64,000 bases of DNA, from contig JAJKFH010003937.1 of assembly GCA_023333565.1 (NCBI GenBank), forward strand, positions 1,502,001-1,566,000, written 5' to 3'. The notes below the pieces were generated by a model. That model searched no databases. It had not been told where the DNA came from and saw only the letters and a program-made list of their open reading frames with translations. The DNA is from Puffinus mauretanicus. Taxonomy: Eukaryota; Chordata; Aves; Procellariiformes; Procellariidae. Shown piece after piece: positions 24,301 through 36,221 of this stretch (its first letter is position 1; the number at the start of each line of letters is the position of its first letter). A program made the position numbers and the translations under genes.

Positions 24301-27300
24301 ACTGGGGTATATGTTGATAGCTGGATGAAGTGAAAGCACAACTTTTGCAAAAGAAGCTCTGCTGGGAAGATTAGTTATTATTGTGAATAAGTTTCAGATT
24401 GCGATGGCTAATAGCTTCAGCAAGACAGGTTTTCTTGGACGCCCTGGCAAAGCCCCTTTAATCTGGTTTCCATAACCTGAAAGGGATCGAACGGGTGGCT
24501 GAAAGACGATAGGATGATAACAGGAATGGGAGCCAGCACCCAAATCAGATTTGTGCATAATCAGCTGTGAAAGCTTTTAGAGGCTCACATGATCCTAAAT
24601 GGTTGACATGAAAAGTGTAAGTGTGTATGTCCATAAAATATAGAGTTTATTTAAATAGCTACTTTGTAAATACAGTTAGGCTGGCAGGCTTGGATTGCAG
24701 AGGACTGGTAATGGACTGGAGGGTCTTTTATTTATAGATCTGCTCCAGTTTGAATCCAGTTCAAGCCATCAGTAGCTAAAAGCTGGGGTTTTTCCTGTGG
24801 CCTGCACAAACTCGGTCCAAGGCTGCCGAGCTGCGAGCGGGCAGGAGCTCCCGGCCCATAAAGTGCCACCGTGGACAGGAGCCCGCAGGGATGGAGATGG
24901 AGTGCGGGGTTTTGCAGGCTGAAAGCCTGGAGGAGGAAAACCCAACTGGCAGGATGGGGGCAGTGGCACAACCTCCCCCAGAAACCACATCACTGGGAGA
25001 AGGGATGGTTTTTAAGCCTGCCCGTCCTCCAGCAATGCCTTCAGGGTGCCCAAATCCAGCCGGAGCTGCCCCTACAGACAGCGTGAAATACTGGACATAC
25101 CTAACATCTTCGAGGTTTTAGCTCAAGGTGCTGTTTGCACAGTTTAAATAAACACAGCCCTGAGGATGTGGTTTAACACAGGAACGGGTCAGCGGCGGCT
25201 CTGTCCTCTGGCCCGTCTGGCGTTGCCACAGCCTGGTGTGCAAAGCTGGTGGCCGCGCTGGTGCAAGGCAGCCTCCACGCCGCCGAGCCAAGGCACCACG
25301 AAGACCGCAATCCTCCAGAGGTCATGGCTCTTTAAAATCAGTGTTTCAGCAAGCTGCAAGCAAAGACAAAAAAGCAAGCTAAATCTGTACTTGGCCAAAA
25401 AAACCCAAAAACAACAGGAAAAAATAAATTGTTTAGCTCTTGATAACCATGAGCCAAATAATCTCATGACAAGGCTAAGCAATGCAGAAAGACACAAGCA
25501 AATGCCACTGTCTGGGGGGAAGAATATTAAACGTTATATGAGATGAGTTGGGGGGCCAGCATTGGTGGGAGTGCAGTCTAATTTACCTTCAAAATACCCA
25601 GGAAGAGAGATGGAAGAATTAGGATCTAAGGTAAGACCTCTTAACCAGAGAACATGACTAGCGGGCTGAGCAGACAGCCCCTTTCCAAACACCAGCTCTG
25701 GGGGCTGGAGCAGCAAAAGCCAATTTAACCCGTCCAGGGCAAGTCCAGGACAGAAAAGGAGGACTGCACCACCGATTTGGCCATCAAAAATTTAACGCAG
25801 TGAGGAGGACTCAGATTCAGAGTGGAGAAACCAGAAAAAGGCAGAGCGTGTGTTGGTGCTGAGGGGGAAGGAAGATGCAGGGTGGGTTCTTCTACACCCC
25901 CCTACAGATCCAGGGCTGCCACCCAGCCGTGCTGACATCCCATGATCTGCAGATACCCCTGCAGCTTACGGCAGCATTTCTGCTGGACGGAGGTGGGCTA
26001 CAGTAAAAATACTATTGCAGTTTTGCAAAGTGAGTAAATCATCCCTTCCATCCCCGCACTCAGCTCACATCTACTTTCAAGGTGCCAGGTCTCCCCTAAC
26101 CATGGGGAAAGGAGGAGAAAGAGGTTGGGGCTTGGGAAGGAGGCAGGGAAGGGGCACAGCGGGGGCAGAGAGAGGTGACCAGACACCCAGACAGCTACGG
26201 TTCACTCAAGACAAATCCCTGGTTTGGATAGAGCTGACCAGACTGTCTGGTCGCTGTATATATAGGATGGAGCAGAAGCTTGCAGTTACATTCCATGTAT
26301 GCGGTTTACATATAGCCGTGCTTTATAAGCCAGCACACATCAAGGCTGAGCATTTCAGCGGGCTTTTTCCAGGGAGTGGGGTTCTTATCTCCTCTTAGGA
26401 AATGAAAACATAGGCAAATTTGCTTTTCCAGGTTGAAGAAACCACAGAAATGTGAAGGACATTTGTATAAATAACATCGTTCACCAAATTCCACCATTCC
26501 TTTTTACTTTTACTTATGGCTTCAGCTGCATGAAGTGAAGTGTTTCTTATTGGAACAAATGCGTCTTTATTTTTTTAAAAAAAAGCCCCGAAGCAGATTT
26601 ACAGCAATTCTTCCTATCAATAAACCAACTAGTTGGAGCTCCTGATTCCTGGTTTTGTTACAACCAGGCATGATGGTCATCTCATTTGTGGCCAGATGGT
26701 TTGAATTAGAGGTGATCTATTAGAGGAGCTGAGCTGAGCTCCACCTCAGCCCCGCACGCGTGACTGGCCGATGCCCATGAGTGCTACCTCCTGCTCCTAC
26801 TCCGAGGGCATGAAGGTTGCTGCAGAAAAACAGAATGGTGCATTAATAAAGGCTTTCTCAGTCCATGCCAATTGCAACTCGAATGTTCCTATTTTCAAAG
26901 GTTACAAGACGTTTCCTAGCAAGACTGGAAAACCAAACTAATAGTAATCCTTCAAAGTGGAAAAGACTTGCAGTTTGAATCAACAAAAAAGGCGAGAATA
27001 TTGCCTTCGCTCCAGTAACGCCACCGACTCCAGTTGCATCCATCTCCCAGTGGAAGAATGTAGCTTTCATATTATAAATAAGAAAAAATTCAAATTACAA
27101 ACAGGAGCAACAAGTGAATATAAGAAATATAATTTCAGTATTAAACACATTGCACGCTGGCATTGCAGACCCAGCTACATAACGCACCATTAATTTTTCG
27201 CGTGGCTTTAGGTACCAATTTTTCAAACCAAGCACATGAAATCTGCGATGTGTTACAGAGCGAGAGCTTCTGCACGCTACAGCTTTTCCATGAAAACTGT

Positions 27301-27640
27301 TCAATTAATTTCAGCAGGGAAATGAATGGTAACTTCCAGCTGACTCCAAATAGAAAATTTAGTGAGAAAAGTGCTCTTTCTTAAATTAAATGTATGAAGA
27401 ACTTTCTTTGTAAGATGTGAAATGAAATACAAATTAAAACACAGAAAATTGGTAACAAGACCCAGCCACTCGAGATGATAACAGATTAGGTCTTGCGATA
27501 CCCCCAGGCAGCTTGGCCTGAGTTTTCAGCCACAAGCGGCAATTTAAGCAGAAGGCTTTGACTGCCTGGTTTGAGACCCCCCGGCAGGACGTGTGAGTTT
27601 AGGCTGTTTGAACACAACAGGCTAATCCTAAACCAGCATT
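21359..27640. other. Non-coding stretch with GC-rich patches
   Basis: No gene is recognised. Patches with more CpG than their surroundings lie at about 22,920-23,060, 23,780-23,830 and 25,186-25,310; the last has roughly a dozen CpG in about 125 bp by eye. They are isolated and shorter than a normal CpG island. The open frames here encode no recognisable protein. Confidence 0.45.
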
Positions 27641-30600
27641 TGTCAGCTTATTGACAGTTTATTGACCCTGACAGTTTATTGTTGTCTTTCTTAAAAGATA
27701 GTGCCATTTCCTAGTTCAGGAAGAGACCGCGACAGCAGAATTCAGCCAGACCCAACCAAACCCCCCCGAGGAGACGGCAAGGCTTTTAATTCACCCCAGA
27801 GGTGAATGTATGTTCTTGAAAACCAGAGTCAGCACCGAGCAACAGGCTGGCTGAGGCTACAGTGCTTTGCATAAAATGTTGTGGACGAAATAAAATTCCC
27901 CAGCAAACAAAAGCTGTGCTTAGATATCACTTATGCTCTTCTTGAGATGCAAGAAAGCTGGAAAGCCAAGAAGTGAGCAAGTCGTTCATTTTTCCAGGCA
28001 CAAAACCTTACTATTAAACACTTAAAATAGTTACAAGTGGGGGTTTCCCATTGTTTAGCTTCATTCACGCTCCTCTGTGCTTTCGATGTGTGAAGGATGC
28101 TTGGTGCTGACTGTAAGGTTGCTTAATATGGGGGGGATCTTCCCTCCCCTCTCACTACAGGCTGAACAGCAAACATTTACTTCTAACTTCAGAGGCTTTG
28201 TGATGATCTATTTTGAGGTCATTTAGGCAAAAGCTGAAACAAGCATCTGTCAGCGCGCACGGTGGTAGGAGCAGATTAGATCAGATTGGTGTAGGCACTT
28301 TGGCAGAGTCCAGTTGCTGGACCTCTGATAATGGAAACATCACTTGCAGAGAAGTCAGTGCTAATCCCAGCACTGGACCTGAAATCAATTCAGGCAGGAA
28401 AGAAATCTGGGAATCAACATGGCAACATAAATTTAAAAATTCAAGACAAATTCCACAGAGATTGCTGCAAGTGACAGAGGAAAAGAACTGCAACTACTGC
28501 AAGAAATGCAACCATTTTTCCAAGTATTTGGAGCTAAATTAGCAAAAGTGACAGAGAATGCCGACAAAGGCCACGCACACTGATAGAGAAGGGAATTGTA
28601 CACTGAGAGCATGTCCACAAAAGCTGATAGAGAGGAATGAGCTCTTTCATTAGAGATCAATGCAACTCGGGTGTTCCATAAGCTGTGGGCTGGTACTCAG
28701 GCAAGTGTCATAGCAGAAAATATTGTTAAAAATTAACTAGGAAAGAAAGGACAATAAAGCAGAAATATTATACTGGGAAACAATGCTACCAAAGAGTTCT
28801 GTAGCCTAAGACTTTAAAGTTAAAGCTAAAATTGCACCTGTGATGTTTGTTAGGTTTTGGAAAAAAAGGAAGTAGTGGTGGGTTTAAAAATATGGTAAGT
28901 TCTCAAGGTCTATGTGATTGTTGCACAGGAATAGAAAAGCATAAATGAAGCACTGGGGTACACTGTACTCATCATGAGATGAATGTGGAAGTAGAAAATA
29001 ACTGGTGAAATGCCAAATTTGCCAAAGGATTCGGGCTAGAAAATTGCTGTACTGATGGATCCAGACATACTGGGGCTGCAGTGCAGATAACTCCACATTA
29101 CAGGCAAAGGCTACATTTTAATCCTTCTTTAATAATGATGCTCCCTGCAATTGTACTTTTTTGACAATCCCACCTCAAAACAGGCCAAGCACAGTCTGCT
29201 TCTCCCAGACACAAAAGCCTGGAAATGGCTCTGTCCACCGCTGGTCATCGCTTCTCCAGACAGGACCTTGGGTATTTCGGATTTCAGCACAGAAGACCGA
29301 TGCCAGATATTCTCATCCAACTAGTCTGGGAGAAAATGGAGCTGTGATAGTTTAAATACTTTTCAAATAACACCTAATAATAGACTTCACATTAGCTTCT
29401 TCAGAGAAGCTTTTCAAAGCACAAAACATCATCAATTTAAATTTTGTATAACAAAAAGCTGAGAACTAAGCTTCCTAATTCAGGCAGAATTGTATCACAG
29501 GGTAGAAAAGCTCCGATCTTACATGAAATACCATGAGGGATGCACCAGAGTCATATTATAATAGGCGCACAGAAGTTTTCAAGCCTCTGGCAGGAAGAAA
29601 TGCATTTTGCATGTGATAGCGACTGGAGAAGATGTGGCTCAGCCTTTTGAGATACAGACTTTTAGAAGAAACTGGAGCAATTACAGCTCGTCCTTTCTGG
29701 AAGGGGAGCCAGCAGGTGCAACCTGCAGTGATAGCACCTGAAAATAAATTGGAAAGAGCCATCAGTAGCAGCCGTGGGGACGGAGATGACGTGCCTTTTC
29801 AGAGAACTATAAGAATATGCACAGCTCCTGGAAGGGAGCTGAAGACGTGCTATGAATTGGTCTGCACTGCTGGGAGACATTGTGCACAAGAAAGACACTG
29901 CAGGGCTGTCAGAAGTCTGCAGATGGGCTCAGCTCTACTCTCCTTGCAGCCTGAGCAACACGAAGTCCAAATATTCAGGCTAGTTCTGAACCCCATCCCC
30001 AAAATCCACCCCCTACTTCTCCCACAGCGTGCTCTGTCCCTCAGGGTGAAGTTGGCATGGTGCTCCTATCTTTGTACTACAGCAAAGCCTTAAGCTTCAG
30101 CACTCCTAGGCTAGGGAATCATCAAAATCTAGATCAGAATGTGTCCATATGGACCTTAAAGCTCTAGGTCATCCTAAGATGTCCACCACCAAACAACGGT
30201 GGACTTTTTGGCCATAAGTCTGATGCAAGAGGCTGTTTCAAAAAGCCAGTCTTGGGGCGGAGAGAAATGATAGCCAAAACAGTAAATCCCTGAGCAACCT
30301 GACTGCTGGGAGAGAAGGGGTTTGGGCACAGGTGGCAATGGCTATCCAGTGAGGCTGGGGAGGGGCGAGGAAGGAAAAGGGAGAGAGAGCAAGCATGTGA
30401 GTGAGCCAGAGAGAAAGTGGGGGTATGTGGACTATCACAGTGACCGGGAACAGTACGGGGATCACTATGTGCCAGGGAGCCCACAAAAAGCAGCTGAGGA
30501 CATCAAAGCACAAGAAGAACCAGGACAGGGTTTGCTGCTCTTGCAGTGAGAGGTTTTCCCACCCAAACACATCAAAGGTGCCACAGAGGAGGCGAGGGGA

Positions 30601-33600
30601 GGGACGGATAACACTTACATTACTTCTGGCCAGATGGGGAGCTCCACTACCCAAAATCTGAAGTCCAAAAAGGACAAAAACCTTCGAAGGCTGTGCCCAA
30701 CAAGCCTCAAATGAACTAGCAGCATTAACGCCACAGCCTGTACAGCTGTGACCCCCCCACTGTCACCCCATCGGGGTCAGGGCCACCTCTGTCCCCAGGG
30801 GCACCAATTCCAGGGGTAGCCTTTGGATAAGGTCTGAGCATCCCTTGGCAAGTGTTGGCACAAGCGTCACAGGCTCAGGATCCCGAAACTGAAGTCTTAC
30901 AGCTGCAGATTTACTTCACCTCCACATCTACAATGATTTGTGATAAATCACTTCTCCTGACAGCGCTGGTTCTGCTCTCAGGCCACTTTAATATTGCGGA
31001 GCTATTCCTAGGTTGTGCCAGATTATTGGGAGATTTCAGCATGTAAAAATTCACGATAATTTTTCACCTGAATTACCTCGAGCTGCCAGCAAACAGAAAC
31101 ACCACCTAAGAGAGACTAGTTGTGAGAACAGTTTTAACACAATGTTGGGTGTTTTGTGTGTGGTGCCAACTCCTTTTGCAATAAATCAGAGTTCCCCAGC
31201 ACATGCCTCTCGGGAGGTATAAAATCACCTGAGAAAAAATGTTCTGGCCATACGCCTACGCTATAATTCTTTCCAAGGGTACATCACCACCCACGTGTAA
31301 GACACGCGGGATGAGATGCTGCTCCCCATCAGCTGCCGGGCTTGGCCAACGCTGACCCCAGAGAGGGACCTCTGCAGAAATGGTTAACAACACTTCCATA
31401 GTGCTCATAAAAGCGATGAGCTAAACCTGTTAAATAGCATGGAAAGACTCCCAGTGATTTTAATGGGTTTCATGCTAGTCCACTGGAGGCATTTTGTACC
31501 TAGAAGATTCCCTTCATTCCTGGAAGACGAGTTGTCTGTCCTATAGCAGCACACTGGGGGAATGCAGAAGCAGCAGCCCAGGGAAAGTAAACTTGATTAA
31601 CCATTGAATTTTACTATTGGCATTAACAAAGTTCTTTGATTATCTGGCTGCACAGACTCCTTCAACTACCTAAAAGTATAAAATGATCCCAACCTGAGAT
31701 GTTCTTTGTCAAGACCAACCCTATGACAGCTATATTGCTGGAACGAAGTGGGCAAACAGGCTACTCCGGCAAGACCACCACTTCAAGTTTATAGGATCAA
31801 AAGGTGGACACAGGAGGGCCTGATCCTGAGTACTATTCTCACTCTTGCAAATCACATTTTTTTAATTGTTCACTGGGACTGTTCACATGAAAACTTGCTT
31901 GCAGGGATAAAAATACCCCACCAGCTCCCTTTCCTCACTACATCTTTATCTTCTGACCAGATCATCTATAAGGCCAGCTCTTGCGAAATATTGCTCAACT
32001 GAATGATGTTATCTTCTGTGGCCAAGCAGGTGATTTAAAACTGAAAGAGTTGTGATTTAGCAAGATCTGCCCTTTGGTTTTTGTGGGAACATGTCATCTT
32101 GAGTCATAAATCTCCTTTTGTTGAGGAGAAAAATTATTTTTAAAACTGTGCATTCTTAAAACCTGATCCAGTGTCACATTAGCTTATGTCATCTAAAAGC
32201 AGTTTTAGCAGCATGGTTCGTACCGTAGTCAGACTACCCTGTTATGAAAGTAAAGTTTCTAAGGGTTTGGTTTTCCTTTCCGGTGCTTTTCTGCTGGCTA
32301 AGAAAAGAAACATCCTTCGAGTCCCAGCCTACTTAACCCTCCAGAATTATAAGTGTCATTGCAAAAGGTTTTACAATTGATTGTTTCCTTATTCCTTTCT
32401 GAATTTTGTGTAATATGCCATAAATGAGTTAAGAAGAGAAAGTAATTCTTTCTTTTAATGCCCTGCTTTGCAACTGAAGAAACTAAAATAATACGCCAAG
32501 TTTCCTCTCCATCTATGACCATACCAAAGAGAAGTGTAAAATTTTAATTAGGGGGAAAAAACAACCCTCTATTAGAAAGACTTAATTGAGATTAAAAAGT
32601 AGCCTCAAGTGACTGCACAGTAAAAAGGCAGACATGATTTCTTGGTGGGTTTTTTGAATATCGTGCCCTCCAGCGCTCACAGGACACCTCAGGGAACTCG
32701 CCATTCCTCTAACTACTCCATCTCATGATTTTCACCGCTGCAGCAGCACTGAGCACATACAGGACACATACGGCATGGCTGATAACACGCTAGAGGTGCG
32801 TGCCAAGTGGTTTCGGCACACCTGAACGCCCAGCTGAGCAGCCTTTGTAGTGCACCACAGCGTGAAATGGCCAATTTGTCCTCCTTGCCTATGTTGCAGC
32901 AAGGTGTGAAATCCTAAAGAGGAAAGTTCTCCTTTGCCTTTGGGAGTTGGTGGTGAGCCAGGAGAGCAGCACAGTGCCGTAAAATCTTTACTTGGGAAGC
33001 CTGAGATGAAGCAAGGTGCAACTTGGGAAAAACAATGATGATCAACCATGAAGCTCAGCATGACCCATGCAAGGCAGAGCAATGCCTCCGCTTCATGAGA
33101 TCTTCTCCCAGTCCCAGAAAGCCAACGCTGATCCTGCCCCCCGCAGATTTCTTCCTTCCATCGCAACTAATTTTCTTAGCCTTCGCGATTCATTCTCCGT
33201 GGGAAGACATCACAGCCCATAAAGGGAATTTTTTGTGGATTTGTGGAAGATAAGGACTTGCAGAGTGGCCAACCACCACATTGTTGTGGTGGGGAGTCCT
33301 GGGGAATTAGGAAGAGCAGGAGAGCAGCACAGAGAAGCTGCTTCTCCTTTCTTCACTCCCATGTTGGTCTCTGAAAGGCAGCACAAGGAAAAAATATGGC
33401 ATGATTTTCAGGCCAAGCATGCATATGTGAGATTCATGCTCTAGCCATAAATCAAATTCCAGGCATTAAAGCAAATGGAAGTGGCATTTTGTAAGATTTA
33501 AGGCTCCAATTCAGAAGTGGGTATGAAACTTATTGTGGGTGTTTCAAGGAATGTTTGCAGAAATTGTTATGGGAAAATTTTGCATGTGGTTGGAATTACC

Positions 33601-34929
33601 CAGGGAATGGATTTCTACTTAAAAAATAAAATCAGTCACGGGTGTGGTGGAAACAAATGCTTTGTTGCAATAACAGTGACCAAGATTCAGAATTTGCTGC
33701 CCTTTCACAACTGCAGTTGCATGAAGTCACCACAAAAAGTCTTCTCCTTTTACAGGGAGGTTATGAGCAAAGAGCAGGCTTCATCTTTCTCAGCAGCTTC
33801 CATGGAAGGTGGCACTGGGGAGGGTTATGGAGGGCTTATTCTTCGATTACGGTGGCTTTGCACAGCTATAGCATAGAGTTATTCAGAGCTACACTGGTAA
33901 CACAATCACACCCATTTTGACGGGATAAATACACACTTTGAAGCTATTTTAGGTAACAAGAAATGGGCTGGCCTGCCTTAAATAACTTCTTGCCTGTCAT
34001 TATGAGCTAAGAGTTGCTGCATACAATGTAAAGAAAACCTCCTGATGAAAGGAATGGAAAACATGCCTTTTAACTGAGGCGGAGATGCTCATACATTTCT
34101 TTGAGCGTATGCCCTCTCAGGCACAACCCTTGCATGCCATGTATGCATTTGCATCGCTGCTTGAGCGCAGGATAACGTGCTTTTCTGATCAGATATGAAG
34201 ACTGAATCTGTTATAGGTTCCCTGCCAGACTGCAAGGGAAGCCTGATCACAGTATTTCTTGGCTCACAGTCCATAAAAGCTGAAGCAGAGGGATGATGCT
34301 GGCAAATGTAAGATGCCAAGTGAGAGGGAGCCTGGCTTTGCCTGACCTTCCCTGCCTGCACCGCACCAGCGTGGCTCTGCAGGGCATCCCCATCGCCCCA
34401 GGGAAGGCTCGCCCATGTGGTCACTAGTCCAGCACTCACGCGATGGAAGAGAAAGGAGACATCCAAGGAAACCCAAATGCAAAAGCAGAAAAGAGTGAGC
34501 TAGATTAGATCCAGCAGGACAACATAAGAGGGTGTTAATGAAAAAGGGATTTCAGCCGTTTTATTTGATCACCCACAAATCTACCTAAGAACCGGAGAAG
34601 TTATTAATACACCAATCAGAAAATGTAGAAAAGTGCAATAATTTAGGAGCTAAACTGTTTGAGGGACTAGTTGCAAATGGCATTTGGTGGCTTCTGTTAT
34701 ATAACGTGTGCTTCGGTGATAAGGACGGGACATCAAACTTCAGCTAGGAATTCAGTGACAGCATCTGGTTTTGAAGCAGCTTCTATAGTGAATTCACAAT
34801 AACAGCCTGATCCTCCTCTCCCTGAGATCCCAGGGCAGGCCTAGGACTCACTAATAGTTTCTTAGTTATTGTTTTATGTTTCATTAACTGAAATAGCCTG
34901 AACATTGCACAGGGTTGGCAAACGTACCA
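27641..34929. other. Non-coding stretch, nothing specific seen
   Basis: It starts with a small imperfect duplication near 27,648-27,681 (two copies of a GACAGTTTATTG block). A 153-codon frame at 29,632-30,093 on the + strand has no recognisable domain. A purine-rich tract lies at about 30,340-30,425. Otherwise it is AT-rich sequence without a gene or repeat call. Confidence 0.5.
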
Positions 34930-35045
34930 GGGACTGGAACATAGAAGAACTAGCATTCGTTTCTGATTCTGCCACTGACCTGGTAATGGATTTTGCATAA
35001 ATAATTTAAACTTTCTGGCTTGTTTCTCTATACTGAAAGTAAAAG
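34930..35045 (+). mobile_element. MIR-like SINE relic (CORE region)
   Basis: The segment contains TTCTGATTCTGCCACTGACC, then an AATTTAAACTTTCTGGC block and TTTCTCTATACTGAAAGTAA. This is the order and spacing of the MIR core: 'CTGGCTCTGCCACTGACCT..', then 'CACTTAACCTCTCTGTGCCTC', then 'TTTCCTCATCTGTAAAATGG'. The upstream 'GGACTGGAAC' resembles the matching upstream MIR segment. It is diverged and recognised by eye only. MIR-type SINEs are shared by amniotes and old in birds, which fits the decay. Confidence 0.6.
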
Positions 35046-36053
35046 TAACTTTTTTTTTTAATAAAATGTTTTTATATCTAATCGTAAACACATTACATAA
35101 ATAGTTTATTATCATATTATCATACCAGATAATCTGTCCCATTTACATGCTACAAATGTTATACAGAGAAGTAATTACAACCCATATAAAACCATGAAAA
35201 GTTGGTCCATAAGTAAAGTACTGTGAAACACCTGAGCATTAAAAGAACAAAATTCCCTGGAATAGCTGAGCTTTGTGCTAGTACAGGTTAAAAAAAAGGT
35301 TTCACCTTAAATCTTATAAAATAGTAATTGTGCATAGAGAGCAAATCAGGCCTTCCGCATTGTATGGCTGTGGGTTTTAGCAGTTAATGGTAACTGTATG
35401 TTGAATGTATGTGTTTTTCATTATTGGCTAATATATTGTTAAACATAAGCAGACCCAAATGTACATGTGCATTACATTACATCTGTACAAGGAAACTCTT
35501 CCCACAGCAAGCACCACTTCCCAAATCCCCAGTAATGACTATTCTAAAGAGCAGTTGCTGGGAGCGCTCCTCGCGTGTGTTATGGGACGCGCATTAAAGT
35601 CCGGGATCAAATGTTGCTGGTTTTTTACTTGTGATGACAAAACTCCTCGGAACATTAACAAGCACAGCCAAGCAGAACCTACGGCACTGCAATTCTATAA
35701 CCCACTTGATGTAAATTAGACAGCCCTAAGGATAAATGCCTGTCCTGACTGGTTAAAAAAAAGATAAACTGATTTTAAATAGTATAATAGTAATTAGCAA
35801 GGCTAACAAGGGTTTCCATATGGGATATCACTAAGCACAGGAAAGCTTAGGGTAGAAAACAAGGACTGTGGAGCTCTGCAAACTCAGGACAGTGCAAACA
35901 TCCATGGTGGCAGTGGAACATAAACCAGAGCAGCAGTTCAAGAGTTATATCACATGAAAGAGCAGGGGAACTAAGGCAGAGAAATGAGCTCTCCTCCTTC
36001 CTTTGAAAATTTAGATTTTGCTGCTGCTAATGCTGATGCTCAACCCAGTTGAT
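35046..36053. other. Non-coding AT-rich stretch
   Basis: This is AT-rich sequence between the MIR-like relic and the CR1 fragment. Short open frames only; no gene or structured RNA was recognised. Confidence 0.55.
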
Positions 36054-36221
36054 GTTGCCCAGAGAGGTAGTAGATGCCCCATCCCTGGGAACATTCAAGG
36101 TCAGGTTGGACGGGGCTCTGAGCAACCTGATCTGGTTGAAGATGTCCCTGCCCATGGCAGGGGGGTTGGACTAGATGGCCTTTAAAGGTCCCTTCCAACC
36201 CAAACCATTCTATGATTCTAT
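36054..36221 (+). mobile_element. CR1 non-LTR retrotransposon 3' end, 5'-truncated
   Basis: This is a classic avian CR1 3' terminus. It opens with GCCCAGAGAGGTAGTAGATG, passes through a segment like TTGGACTAGATGGCCTTTAAAGG and CCCTTCCAACCCAAACC, and ends in the diagnostic terminal repeat ATTCTATGATTCTAT with no poly(A). CR1 inserts by target-primed reverse transcription and most copies are severely 5' truncated, as here (about 170 bp). The first part encodes the last residues of the reverse-transcriptase ORF and the rest is 3' UTR. The subfamily is not assigned. Confidence 0.95.

Noticed and set aside
29632..30093. 153-codon plus-strand frame
   Set aside because: The length is within chance expectation for this window, there is no recognisable domain or splice support, and other frames overlap it.
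32455..32500. Possible third MIR-like fragment (GCAACTGAAGAAACTAAAA)
   Set aside because: The match is short, and the expected next blocks of the SINE are not found at the right spacing.
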